NCBI GenBank assembly: GCA_945902075.1 | Contig: CAMDMA010000038.1 | Coordinates: 1 to 32,756 of the forward strand | Direction of reading: 5' to 3' | DNA: 32,756 nt | Source of the DNA: Candidatus Kuenenia stuttgartensis | GTDB taxonomy: Bacteria; Planctomycetota; Phycisphaerae; Phycisphaerales; SM1A02 | In this document: positions 23,586 to 32,223 of the stretch, piece by piece | How the letters are laid out: every line of letters starts with the position of its first letter | How positions within the stretch are numbered: position 1 is the stretch's first letter | Program-made: the position numbers and the translations under genes | The notes under the pieces: generated by a model | What the model was told of the DNA's origin: nothing | The model's input: only the letters and a program-made list of their open reading frames with translations | Database searches by the model: none

Positions 23586-24284
23586 ATGATTCGCTCTACA
23601 AACCATGCACATTCTCCCGTTGTTCGTACCGGTCGCCGAGCACTCGCCAGCGTCACCACCGCACTGGTCATGACAAGTGCACATGCGAACCTCCTGAATA
23701 ATCCGGGTTTCGAAATCAGTGCATTCACGAGCGCTGCCAACGTCCTGACGAATTTCCCGGGATTTCAGGGCATTTGGGGCCCGGAGGTCGGCAGCATCAC
23801 CGGTGCAACGGCCGGTGTGACGCCCGCGGCGGGTTCGAACATGCTCCGGATGGATGATGACGGACTGTCCTACACGCAGGCGTTTCAGGTTGTTGATGTC
23901 TCAAGCTTCGGGGCCACCATTTCCACCGGCACAGCAATGGTCAACGCAAGTGCGTTCTTCAATACGGTTGGCGGATTTACTGGTGCATTCTCACTGATCA
24001 ATGTGGCGTTTTTTAGCGGGCCGAGCTACGGAACGATTCTTGGAAACTCCGGCAACGGTCTGCTCATGCTCGACGCGAACCCCCAGACTTGGGAGTTTGG
24101 ATCAGTCAGCTCATTGATTCCGATTGGTACGAATTGGATGATGTTCCAGGTCGCGTACAACAATGCATCCATGGCTGGGAATCCTGGCTTTGTCGACGAT
24201 ACGAGCATGACCATCACCCCGGCACCGGGCTCGATTGCGCTGCTCCTACTCGCAGGTATCGGTGGTCGACGCCGACGGAACTGA
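23586..24284 (+). CDS. PEP-CTERM-like anchored surface protein
   Basis: This is a 232-residue exported protein. An N-terminal signal (RALASVTTALVMTSAHA, cleavage near residue 35) is followed by LLNNPGFEI, a start typical of carbohydrate-binding-like beta sandwiches in PEP-CTERM proteins (N-x-x-F-E). The C-terminal 21 residues give the sorting tail: T-P-A-P-G-S, then IALLLLAGIGG, then RRRRN. The terminal Asn after the Arg run is a small departure from the other two anchored proteins of the window. The start is set by AAGGA at 23574-23578, seven bases before the ATG, which discards 64 codons of open frame upstream. The gene is flanked by terminators on both sides, so it is a single-gene unit. 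A surface carbohydrate-binding role is inferred from the fold only. Confidence 0.82.
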   Translation: MIRSTNHAHSPVVRTGRRALASVTTALVMTSAHANLLNNPGFEISAFTSAANVLTNFPGFQGIWGPEVGSITGATAGVTPAAGSNMLRMDDDGLSYTQAFQVVDVSSFGATISTGTAMVNASAFFNTVGGFTGAFSLINVAFFSGPSYGTILGNSGNGLLMLDANPQTWEFGSVSSLIPIGTNWMMFQVAYNNASMAGNPGFVDDTSMTITPAPGSIALLLLAGIGGRRRRN

Positions 24285-24312
24285 AAACGCTCACCTCCAC
24301 GCACGATAGGGG

Positions 24313-24342
24313 AGACCACGTGACGATTCGGCGTGGTCTTTT
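24313..24342 (+). terminator. Rho-independent terminator after the anchored protein gene
   Basis: An 8-bp stem (AGACCACG at 24313-24320 with its complement at 24332-24339) has an 11-base loop and is followed by TTTT. It ends the gene at 23586-24284. Confidence 0.8.
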
Positions 24343-24814
24343 CTGTTGTGTTCAGCGAAACTTCCTGCTTCGAGAACGTTCGCGTGAAATCAAAACGCGA
24401 CTTGCGATGGCGAAGAAAGTCACAAGGGGAACTGACTCAATGCTCGTTGACCGTGACGGAGGAAACATCGAGTATCGGAGCGCGCCGTTCAACTTTGCTG
24501 GGATTCAGATTCGTAACGGTGACCATGTTGGTCAAATCCACAAATGTGTGCACGATGACAAGTGAGTCACCAGTGGTTGTGGAGTTGTCCTCTATTGATC
24601 AGGCTTCAAGTGGCGGCTACCAGCCTTTCGTGCTGCACATTCTGTTGGCGCCGCGTACCGAGTACTTCGATCTGCGCAGACAACAAGCTTCCATGGCGCG
24701 AATAGGAGCTCGTGGTGTGGAGGTTGAGTCGAACGGTTACAGACTGGGTGTTTTTGAGGAGAAGTGAAGTTTGCGTCGTCACGAAAGTTGGAGCTGTCTG
24801 CGTTCAACGTTGAT
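24343..24814. other. Region of about 470 bp with no recognised gene
   Basis: Open frames on the plus strand cross this region (for example one that would end at 24767), but none has a ribosome-binding site, recognisable motif or the local codon bias. The sequence is also less GC-rich than the neighbouring genes. It lies between the terminator at 24342 and the convergent oxidase gene. It could be a decayed gene or spacer; I see nothing firm in it. Confidence 0.4.
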
Positions 24815-26116
24815 TCATCTGACTGCGCCCTCGTCGCACGATCCCCACGCCGCAAGCACCGCGGCAAGGTCGGCAGCATCGGTAATGCCGTTTTCATCGA
24901 CATCCGCTGTCGAGGCAAAGCCCCAGTGAGAGAGCAACGCACTGAGGTCCGCCGCATCGACGGTGCGGTCACCGTTGGTATCCGCTCTGCAGGGCGCTGA
25001 GCCGAAGGGGAGGCGGCCCCATGCAACGAGATTCGTCGGCGATGGAGCGGGAGTCAGTGCGCCGTAGATGCAGCCGAACGACAGCGACTCACCTGGCGCA
25101 AGTGATCCGTTGTAGTGGAGATTGGTGACCGTCGTGCGCGCGCCGGTTTGCGCAAATGCGCCGTTCCACAGGCTCGAAAGAGTAGCCTCCCAATCGAATG
25201 CCACCGTCCAACCCTCGATGGAACTGAGCGATGGGTTTGTGACGGTGAACTCCGCCTGCCCGCCGCTCACCCACGCCTCAACGAGGCGAAAATCCGTTGC
25301 AAGCGGAATCAGCTGAGGATCGCTGCCATCGCCACCCTCTCCGTAGTCAACACCTCCGAAGTCGAGATCGCTTGTCGAGAAAAACGCTTCGCCCGCTGGG
25401 TCGTCGCGCTGCCAAACCACGAACAACACATGGCGACCGACGCGCTCTGGAAAGTCGAGCGTCATCTCGTAGTGCATCGGTGCACCGGTTGCGCCGCATT
25501 GGCAGTCAGAACCGGACTTTCCGCAAGAACCGATGAGCGTTGCCGATTCGCCGCCCGGGAGTGCCACGAGGTCATTCCAGTGGAGCGGCTGTCGTGGGTC
25601 GTAACCTGACTTCGTGATGAAGGCAAGGAAATGGCTCGGCTCATGCGGTGTCATCGCGCAAAATCGGCAAACACGCGGGCCGGCGACTGCGGGCGTCGCG
25701 AACCAGTCGGTGCGTGCGAGATCGAGCCCGGCATATTTTTTGCGCCCAGCGCTTGCGAGTCGTCCGTTTGGAATTTCACCCTGGTAGTCGAGGCTCGGGA
25801 TATTGAGCGAGACTTCGTGCCAGTCGTAAAAAGCCTGCGTTCCGGAAACGGCGATCGCAGCACGAGCAGCGTCACTTTGCGGCGATTCCGGATTGTCTTG
25901 AAAAATCTTGAAGACTCGGCTTGGTGGATCGGACATCGAGCCGTGCGCGCATGCTTCAGCGGTTATTCCAAGCGCGATGAAAGCAAACATTCCAATCGCG
26001 TGCCGAAGGGCAGTCGCTACGAAACCAGAAGTAGGTCCGTTGACGCGGGACGCGGTACGGAAGCGTGTGATGCAAATGATCGGGTCGGCCGAGCGAGCAG
26101 AGAGAAATCGTGTCAT
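24815..26116 (-). CDS. Secreted lytic polysaccharide monooxygenase (AA10) with CBM2 and dockerin-like modules
   Basis: This 433-residue secreted copper enzyme would oxidatively cleave chitin or cellulose. The signal peptide ends ...ITAEACA, exposing H58 as the mature N-terminal His (HGSMSDPPSR), the first histidine of the brace. The AA10 core has NGRLASAGRKKYAGLD, TPHEPSHFLAFITKSGYDPR (H158 is the second brace His candidate) and GRHVLFVVWQRDDPAGEAFF, where the axial Phe occurs near 245-246. Residues about 275-375 form a CBM2-type domain (VEAWVSGGQAEFTVTNPSLS). Residues 385-428 are two D-x-N-G-D/D-x-D-x-N-G calcium loops with DAADLSALLSHWG and DAADLAAVLAAWG, a dockerin-like repeat common in planctomycetes. 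The ATG at 26114-26116 gives a long N-region, so a later start is possible, for example near M43. Confidence 0.87.
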   Translation of the reverse strand: MTRFLSARSADPIICITRFRTASRVNGPTSGFVATALRHAIGMFAFIALGITAEACAHGSMSDPPSRVFKIFQDNPESPQSDAARAAIAVSGTQAFYDWHEVSLNIPSLDYQGEIPNGRLASAGRKKYAGLDLARTDWFATPAVAGPRVCRFCAMTPHEPSHFLAFITKSGYDPRQPLHWNDLVALPGGESATLIGSCGKSGSDCQCGATGAPMHYEMTLDFPERVGRHVLFVVWQRDDPAGEAFFSTSDLDFGGVDYGEGGDGSDPQLIPLATDFRLVEAWVSGGQAEFTVTNPSLSSIEGWTVAFDWEATLSSLWNGAFAQTGARTTVTNLHYNGSLAPGESLSFGCIYGALTPAPSPTNLVAWGRLPFGSAPCRADTNGDRTVDAADLSALLSHWGFASTADVDENGITDAADLAAVLAAWGSCDEGAVR

Positions 26117-26262
26117 ATGGCGCTCAAGATGCTGCGCCCCCGGTTTGGAGCGTCTCTACGATTGCACGTGGCGCGAGGTGCGGGATTCGAGCAAATTGCT
26201 CGTTGATCGAATCACTTGTCGCGACGCGGTATCGCAAGCGCTGCTCCCGTAGAGTGCGTGCC

Positions 26263-27783
26263 ATGATGGATGCACAGCGCGACCCAGTAACCGATGCCGC
26301 GATCGACGCAAAATTCGACCAGTGTGGCTGGGCGCTCGCCGCGACCTACGCATCGCTTCCGGATGCGTTTTGGGTTCGCGCAGAACCAACACAGTTTCCC
26401 GCGCCAAAGCTCGTGGGTTGGAACGCAAACCTCGCGAACGAACTTGGTCTAAGCACGCACGCCATCAACGACGATGCGCTCGCACACTTCGCCACGGGTC
26501 AACGGCTTCCGCGGGGTGCAACGCCAATTGCCCAGGCGTACGCCGGGCATCAGTACGGGCACGGCACGATGCTCGGCGATGGGCGCGCGATACTCGTTGG
26601 TGAACAGCGCACCCCGACGGGGAAACTTATAGATATTCAATACAAAGGCGCCGGCGAAACGCACTTTTCGCGGCGCGGCGATGGTCGCGCCGCACTGGGC
26701 CCGATGCTACGAGAGTACATCGTTGGTGAGGCAATGCATGCGCTTGGAATTCCGTCGACCCGCGCGCTCGCCGTCGCGACGACTGGCGAGATGATTTCAC
26801 GCGATGGCCTGAAGCGCGGCGCGGTGCTTGTGCGGACGGCAGCGAGTCATCTTCGCGTTGGCACATTCGAGTATGCAGCCGCACTTGGTGAGGTGCCACT
26901 ACTTGAGAGTCTGACGAGTTACGCGATTCAACGCCATGATCCCGATCTCCAAGGGACGCCAGATTCCGTTGTTTGTTTTCTTCGCCGAATCGTCGCACGG
27001 CACGCGCGCCTTGTTGCGCAATGGCAGTCTGTTGGCTTCGTGCATGGAGTCTTGAACACAGACAATGTGGCGATTTCCGGTGAAACGCTCGACTACGGCC
27101 CATGTGCGTTCATCGATAGCTACGACCCAGACACGGTTTTCTCTTCGATCGACCGTCACGGTCGCTATCGGTATTCGCAGCAACCAAGCGTGACGCAGTG
27201 GAATCTCGCGCGGCTTGCCGAGTCGCTGCTTCCGCTACTTGAGAAAGATTCTGCACGCGCGATCGACCTTGCCAACGCGGCACTCGCCGAGTTCCCTGCG
27301 GAGTACGAACGCGCATGGCTTGCGCGTTTTCGTGCCAAGCTCGGACTCGCGGTCGAGCACGATGACGACGCGCAACTCGTCCGCGACCTCTTCGCATGGA
27401 TGCACGCGGCGCGCGCCGATTTCACACTGACTTTCCGCACACTCGCGGAACAACTGAATGCGGGGGAAGTGCCGGATTGTGCGCCATTCACGCATGACGA
27501 CGCATTCGCCGCGTGGGCCACGCGTTGGCGCGCACGGATTTCGTTGGAGGTTGATCCGTGGGCGGTGCCTCGACGGATGCGCGCAGAAAACCCCTCGGTG
27601 ATCGCCCGCAACCACCGAGTCGAAGAAGCGATTGCTGCAGCAGAGGAGCGCGACGATCTCGCGCCATTCGAGCGGCTTCTCGAAGCGGTACGCAATCCAT
27701 TCTTGCCAGATTCACACCATGCCGCGTTGCGCGAGCCGCCACCAATCGGCGGCTGCGCCTATCGCACATTCTGTGGTACCTAG
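26263..27783 (+). CDS. selO: SelO protein adenylyltransferase (YdiU family)
   Basis: This 506-residue pseudokinase-fold enzyme transfers AMP from ATP to protein Ser, Thr or Tyr. Recognisable segments are AQAYAGHQYGHGTMLGDGRA (glycine-rich loop), IDIQYKGAGETHFSRRGDGRA, LREYIVGEAMHALGIPSTRAL, GFVHGVLNTDNVAISG with the catalytic N-x-x-x-D region, and DYGPCAFIDSYDPDTVFSSID for the metal-binding D-x-G. The C terminus is YRTFCGT; the Cys third from the end replaces the Sec of eukaryotic SelO and could pair with the Cys of YGPC, as shown for E. coli. The full family length is present. The start is one of two adjacent ATGs at 26263 and 26266. It shares a 4-bp overlap with the convergent sulfotransferase-like gene at their stops. 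Confidence 0.95.
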   Translation: MMDAQRDPVTDAAIDAKFDQCGWALAATYASLPDAFWVRAEPTQFPAPKLVGWNANLANELGLSTHAINDDALAHFATGQRLPRGATPIAQAYAGHQYGHGTMLGDGRAILVGEQRTPTGKLIDIQYKGAGETHFSRRGDGRAALGPMLREYIVGEAMHALGIPSTRALAVATTGEMISRDGLKRGAVLVRTAASHLRVGTFEYAAALGEVPLLESLTSYAIQRHDPDLQGTPDSVVCFLRRIVARHARLVAQWQSVGFVHGVLNTDNVAISGETLDYGPCAFIDSYDPDTVFSSIDRHGRYRYSQQPSVTQWNLARLAESLLPLLEKDSARAIDLANAALAEFPAEYERAWLARFRAKLGLAVEHDDDAQLVRDLFAWMHAARADFTLTFRTLAEQLNAGEVPDCAPFTHDDAFAAWATRWRARISLEVDPWAVPRRMRAENPSVIARNHRVEEAIAAAEERDDLAPFERLLEAVRNPFLPDSHHAALREPPPIGGCAYRTFCGT

Positions 27784-28796
27784 CGAGCACGAAGCATGGT
27801 CGAGCAGGGATGTTGCCAACGATCCCGCATATTGGCGCGCTCAGTGCTGCTCCAAAAGTGTCGGCAGAAGTCATCGTCAAGCAAGCGTGCGACTTCATCC
27901 GGTCGACGCGCGATCGCTTCGCGCGCGATATCAGCGATCGTTGTACTCGTGTTGCGCAGAGAGAGCGCTTCATTTTTTCGCACAACCGTAATCGAACGAC
28001 GACGGAAGAACGCGCTCAAGATGTCTGACTTTCGCGTATCGGGGATATCGGTTCGCATCAGCTGCATGCGCCACGGCCCGTGCTCGTACGCGCTGGCTCC
28101 ACGCTCAATGTCAAAGGGTTGTTGAAGCGGATCCCATCCGAGCGCGACCGCAGCGTCACTGCGCATCCATCGCGACATGATTTCACGCGGGAATGACCCG
28201 AAGATGCGGGCTTCCGCTTGGTCGACGAGCTGCGCGCGCGCGTCCTCGCTTTCGGGAGGCGAAGCGAAGTCGCGCGAGAACTTCGCAGCGTTGAGAACAA
28301 AAATACTGTGCGCCACCGCCCATGGATCACGTACCAGCATGACGAAATCTGCTTCACGCTTCGGCTCGAGGATTCCGAGGCGAACCGACCAGTCGCCCAC
28401 ATGACACGACTTTGGCAATTCACAACTCGCGTCGTCAAACCGCTGCCGCTCACGCACGCGTGCGACAAGATTTTCTGGAGCAAGCATGTGCGCTTTCGCA
28501 GAGACGCCAAACCCCGCATTGCGAATCGCGTGATGAACGGCGGTGCTTGCCGTGCGGTAGGCCGCGTAGGTGACTGCAGGTCGACCGCCGAGTGCGGTAA
28601 CCGCGAAACGAACTCGTTTTACCGCGTATCGAAACGCAAAGCTCAGGTTATTGCCGACGAACGATGGCGCGCGATGATGCACTAGCGGAGACAATACAGA
28701 TCCTCGTTCAAGAGAAACTCGTCGGACGGAGGAAAGCGAGATATTCCCTGGGCCTCTCTCACCATCGTGCGCTCCGAGTTGCCTGACGATGTGCAC
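27780..28796 (-). CDS. Sulfotransferase-like P-loop protein
   Basis: This is a 338-residue protein resembling sulfotransferases. VTYAAYRTASTAVHHAIRNA carries the 5'-phosphosulfate-binding loop (Y-R-T-A-S-T), and EADFVMLVRDPWAVAHSIF has the R-D-P-x-x-x-x-x-S 3'-phosphate-binding pattern. The central part, PREIMSRWMRSDAAVALGWD, contains charged helices, and the C-terminal third is not recognised. Acceptor is unknown. The start is uncertain: GTG at 28794-28796 is the earliest, and no ATG occurs before the P-loop. The N-terminal 70 residues before the loop look atypical, so translation may begin at a later GTG. The TAG stop overlaps that of selO, echoing the pair at 2577-2580. Confidence 0.72.
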   Translation of the reverse strand: MHIVRQLGAHDGERGPGNISLSSVRRVSLERGSVLSPLVHHRAPSFVGNNLSFAFRYAVKRVRFAVTALGGRPAVTYAAYRTASTAVHHAIRNAGFGVSAKAHMLAPENLVARVRERQRFDDASCELPKSCHVGDWSVRLGILEPKREADFVMLVRDPWAVAHSIFVLNAAKFSRDFASPPESEDARAQLVDQAEARIFGSFPREIMSRWMRSDAAVALGWDPLQQPFDIERGASAYEHGPWRMQLMRTDIPDTRKSDILSAFFRRRSITVVRKNEALSLRNTSTTIADIAREAIARRPDEVARLLDDDFCRHFWSSTERANMRDRWQHPCSTMLRAR

Positions 28797-29287
28797 CGGT
28801 CAGACCACCGCGGAATCATCGAGTTCCCGGCTCACGGAAGGCATGAGCAGTGCCACATCGAGCGAGAAGTGCATGCTCCCAGTGACTCGTGAGCGGAGGT
28901 CCGACTGGAGCAGCACCTGTTCCTGAAGATCTGCATTGGTCGGTTCGCTCCATGCAATGGCCGCGTCGAATCTATTGTCGCGGCGACAATCCCGTGACAT
29001 GGGTTGCGAGCACAGTTGGTCGATCGCGCCAGACGCGCTTCCCGAGCGATCCGGGGTTCAATGACCAGCGACTGACTCGGCATTCGCATTCGTCTGGTGG
29101 TAACCGACATAGACGCGCGGTGGAGGATCGGCGAGGCTTGCGGAAGGTCCGAACGCACCACCACTCGATTGGCAACCTATGAAACGCGGCGTACTTGAAA
29201 TCGGAGCGAGTGTGGATCCGCCTTCTCGCTTCATGCGCGGGAGCTTCGGACACTTTCGTGCCGAGCTTGAGACGCGATCGCGCTCGT
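28797..29287. other. Spacer with one possible short minus-strand frame
   Basis: No recognised gene occupies this 491-bp region. The best candidate is a minus-strand frame of 66 codons (28800-29000, ATG at 28998-29000) whose codon choice resembles the neighbours and whose TGA lies three bases before the sulfotransferase GTG. That spacing would allow coupled translation. The peptide (for example VALLMPSVSRELDDSAVV at its end) matches nothing I know, and there is no ribosome-binding site. Confidence 0.35.
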
Positions 29288-29821
29288 CTAGCGGGAGCGA
29301 AGTACAGCGTACATCGCGTCATCGATGAACTCGCCGTGCTTGAAAAACTTGCGACGGTGAATTCCTTCGCAGGAAAATCCACTTTTTTCAAGCACGCGTT
29401 GAGACGCATGGTTGGTGATAAACGAGCCCGCCTCCAACCTTTCGAGATCGGTGTGCGCAAACAGCGCGTCGCGAAACACGCACACCGCCGCCGTCATGAC
29501 GCCGCGCCCCCAGTGCGACTCGCCGAGCCAGTAGCCAATTTCCGCGGTGAATCTCGCGTTCTCCGTTCCGCGCATCGCACTAATTCCTCCGATCGCTTCG
29601 CCAGCACGGTCGAGGGCAAAGTGAAGATCATCGTTCTTCGAGGTTGCCAGAGCGAGCCATCGCTCCGCCGCTTCAGCCGTGTAGGGGAATGGGAATCGGT
29701 CGAAAAGCGCGCGCGAAACATTGTGGTTGTGCGCGTGATGAATCAGTGCGGCTTTATCGCTCCACGCCCATGGGCGAAGCGTGTAGTCGGAGATGGGCAG
29801 CTCAATGCGGCTTGGGAACAT
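29288..29821 (-). CDS. GNAT-family N-acetyltransferase (RimJ/RimL-like)
   Basis: This 177-residue protein belongs to the GNAT fold of the Acetyltransf_3 (RimJ/RimL) type. The N-terminal strand is YTLRPWAWSDKAALIHHAHN. The acetyl-CoA-binding stretch is IGYWLGESHWGRGVMTAAV, whose H-W-G-R-G-V/I matches the Q/R-x-x-G-x-G/A pyrophosphate loop. LEAGSFITNHASQRVLEKSGFSCEG is the late conserved N-x-x-S-x-x-x-L-E-K-x-G-F motif. Such enzymes acetylate protein N termini or small amines; the substrate is unknown. It lies 9 bp after a small uncharacterised frame on the same strand and probably shares its transcript. The ATG at 29819-29821 fits the family length. Confidence 0.88.
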   Translation of the reverse strand: MFPSRIELPISDYTLRPWAWSDKAALIHHAHNHNVSRALFDRFPFPYTAEAAERWLALATSKNDDLHFALDRAGEAIGGISAMRGTENARFTAEIGYWLGESHWGRGVMTAAVCVFRDALFAHTDLERLEAGSFITNHASQRVLEKSGFSCEGIHRRKFFKHGEFIDDAMYAVLRSR

Positions 29822-29830
29822 GTGGAAATC

Positions 29831-30121
29831 CTACGTCACGCGCTCGTTGGCAATAGTCGCGGTCAGGAAGCCGTCGAAACGCTCGCCGTCCATCGTCTGC
29901 ATGTCCGCAGCGTCAAGCCCTGCATGTCGCAACACGACGTCGATCGCCGCGCACATGATCGCTTTGAGCGCGTCACGCGCTGGCCACACGACGACCTTGG
30001 ACCTCGCAGAGAGCCCGGCACTCGCACGATTTCCTCGGCGATCCACCCGCGCTTGCCACATGGTCAAACCGCATAGCACCGCATCGAAATTGGCTTCGAG
30101 CGAAGTGAAGCGGGGATCCAC
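29831..30121 (-). CDS. Small hypothetical protein upstream of the GNAT gene
   Basis: This is a 96-codon frame on the minus strand, ending 9 bp before the acetyltransferase start. It begins at a GTG (30119-30121) with no clear ribosome-binding site, and an in-frame TAG lies a few codons upstream. The peptide contains ANFDAVLCGLTMWQARVD and ends GERFDGFLTATIANERVT. It is faintly reminiscent of the C-terminal D-A-x-x-C-A-L-T-A segment of DUF429 proteins, so it could be the remnant of a longer gene. I am not sure it is expressed. Its tight spacing to the GNAT gene is the best argument in favour. Confidence 0.35.
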   Translation of the reverse strand: MDPRFTSLEANFDAVLCGLTMWQARVDRRGNRASAGLSARSKVVVWPARDALKAIMCAAIDVVLRHAGLDAADMQTMDGERFDGFLTATIANERVT

Positions 30122-30214
30122 GAAGTCAAAACGGACCCGGCCCTACGAGTGATGCTCATGTGGGTTCGGAGTCCAGATTTGGGCGAAAGCCAAAGTCGAT
30201 GTGCGGAAGTGACA

Positions 30215-30766
30215 TCAGCGACGGCGTCGCGAGCCGACGAAGCCAGCGACGCCGAGCAGCGCAAGTGTTCCAGGGACCGGGAGGTACGACCCTGCGAAAC
30301 CGTCGACGGCGACAGAAGACCCGGAGACATTGATGATGCTGATCTCGTAGACCGACCATCCCGCGAGGGCTGACTTGATGTCATTCCAGTTCGGAGAATC
30401 GGCGTACTGCGCACGGTCGTAGTCGGCACTGCGCCAGGCCGATCCCGTCGGTACGAAGTCGATGTTACCCGCGCTCTCCCACTGGTCACCGTTGCCACCG
30501 GCCCATCGGTCGACGCCGACGTTGCTGGAGCCAGGCAAACCAAAGCCGCCGGAGGCCTTCAACCAAATGCTGGCAGCGGCACCAATGCCGACGGATGTGC
30601 CGAGGTTTGCCGCGCCTGCCTGACCGTTCACAGTGCTGAGAGTGCTGCTACCGCCGTTGCCCGTCGACTGTCGGGTGGTTGCGAAGTTCAAGCCATCCAA
30701 ACCCGCGGACGCGCCGTTGGCGACGATGAGGGAGACGAAGATGGTCAAACCAGTGATCTGCTGCAC
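30215..30766 (-). CDS. PEP-CTERM-like anchored surface protein
   Basis: This is a 183-residue exported protein. The start is decided by AAGGAG (30774-30779 on the minus strand) seven bases before a GTG at 30764-30766, giving QQITGLTIFVSLIVANGASAG as an N-terminal signal. An ATG at 30790 and a longer frame to 30931 lack such a site. The mature part has Gly/Ser-rich beta-type sequence with GLPGSSNVGVDRWAGGNGDQW, and no domain is recognised. The C terminus is the sorting tail V-P-G-T, LALLGVAGFVG, then S-R-R-R-R. This sets it with the two other anchored proteins of the window. Its function is unknown; surface exposure is inferred. Confidence 0.8.
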   Translation of the reverse strand: MQQITGLTIFVSLIVANGASAGLDGLNFATTRQSTGNGGSSTLSTVNGQAGAANLGTSVGIGAAASIWLKASGGFGLPGSSNVGVDRWAGGNGDQWESAGNIDFVPTGSAWRSADYDRAQYADSPNWNDIKSALAGWSVYEISIINVSGSSVAVDGFAGSYLPVPGTLALLGVAGFVGSRRRR

Positions 30767-31772
30767 AGGGAAGCTCCTTCGAACGGGCATCGCCGAAATA
30801 CTCGGCAACGCGTCGATTCCAACGGCCACCTGGGGAGGTGACTTTGCGCTGTCGCCGCAGTCCTCGCACCGGCCCGCTGTCGGGGTCGACACACCGCGCT
30901 CTACTCCGGGAAACGCAACGTGCCCCTCCAACCCCTCACGATGGATAGGAAAATTCGCCGCTTTCCTCGAATGACAGCTTTCCGCGTTTCTAGCGGGGTC
31001 CGAGAGCCAGACCGGTCCACCGTCACAAACTTTCGACGCACAACTTCAGATCATCATTGAGGTCGTCGATCCCGCGCAGGTTGGCGCTTGGTGTTGTGGA
31101 GTTGGTGGCCGAGATGCTGGACTTTCGGACGATCGCAGTGGGTTCTGAACGACTGAACTTTCGCGATTCCAGACGAAGCAAAGCTTGAGGCTCGGCGACC
31201 GAGGAGGACACTCGATCCAACCGATGGACAATGAGGCGTCACAAATATTGGGCGTGCCTCCTCATAGAGGATCTGCCCAACGGGGCTCGAATGGGGGTCG
31301 ACGAGTTCGAGCGGAGGGACCAAGGAGTTGGCGCTCACGTGCGATTTCACCGATTCAACGCACATCATGTTTGGCGAACGACGCATGCACGGTTCGCTCG
31401 TTTGAGAGGCATGTGCTGAGTCCGATCGATCACCGTGCGAACGAAGCAGCCGAATACTCTGCTTGGCCTTCGATAAATGGAAGAGCCGAAGCAGCGAGGT
31501 ACACGTCGCGACAGTTCGTCCCGATCGGGCACTGTGGATCAGGTGGATCCGGTTGTCGACGAATGCGTCGCTGCTTCCTGTGGAGCGGTTGCATCAACTT
31601 TCCGGCGAGATCGTGCGCTGGGCATCCGAGTTGGCGTTGGCAGAGGCGGACGCTTTTCTCTCCATGTTTCAGTCAGGCATTTTTCCATCTGCTGACCGTC
31701 GGATGCTGTACCAGTGTGTGCCGACACGCTTCGGCAACTTTGAGAGCATCAAGCAACCCCAGGCATGAGTTT
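30767..31772. other. About 1 kb with no supported gene
   Basis: The first 200 bases must hold the promoter and leader of the minus-strand anchored protein. Beyond that, several frames of 60-110 codons exist on both strands, but none has a ribosome-binding site and recognisable content. One plus-strand frame from a TTG at 31463 to 31768 has some helical, protein-like sequence (VRWASELALAEADAFLSMF) and could be a hypothetical protein or remnant. I treat the stretch as non-coding or decayed. Confidence 0.4.
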
Positions 31773-32223
31773 CTAGGGCACGAGCGCGCGGAACTGGCTG
31801 CGGTGATTGAGTGCGTCATACTTCACGCTTGGGGTTTTGCCGTCGAGTTTGAGACTGTGCGGCGTGCGGTCGCGGTCGATCACGATGGCGGGATCGCACT
31901 CGTGTCCGAGCGCAGCGAGGTGTGATGCAGCGTCGCATGAGTCCTGCGTCTCGGCGAAATGCGCGTGTCCTCACCCAAGCACTTGTGAATCAGGCCGATG
32001 AGAAGCGGCAATCCGCTGGCGAGGGCCGTGGCGCCAAAGAGTGCGTGGAGGGTTCGTTGACCCACGCTGTCCGCTCGGGGAGGTCGAGCGTCGCCTCGTC
32101 GTCATTCGTAACGCTGGCGAACCCTTCGACGAGGACATCCGCAGCGAGACACAGTTTTTTCACGCTCCGTGCGATGAACTCGTGGGCTTCCAAGGTGCCT
32201 GTCCGCGCATTCGCGGCGAAGTG
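31773..32223 (-). pseudogene. Frame-shifted coding remnant downstream of the SGNH-domain gene
   Basis: On the minus strand, coding-like sequence continues past the TAG of the SGNH gene (32224-32226) but switches frame twice. Piece one, in the same frame as the SGNH gene, includes AHEFIARSVKKLCLAADVLV. Piece two, around 32065-31970, includes LFGATALASGLPLLIGLIHK. Piece three ends at a TAG at 31773-31775 and includes PAIVIDRDRTPHSLKLDGK with strongly GC-rich third positions. No single frame spans them and no start codon with a ribosome-binding site is clear. The simplest reading is a gene broken by at least two frameshifts. The family is not recognised, and sequencing error is an alternative. 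Confidence 0.45.

Noticed and set aside
29195-30076. 293-codon plus-strand open frame across the GNAT gene
   Set aside because: Antisense shadow of the acetyltransferase, which has clear family motifs.
31185-31925. 246-codon plus-strand open frame
   Set aside because: No recognisable content, many Arg and Ser, no ribosome-binding site, and it conflicts with coding-like sequence on the other strand at its end.
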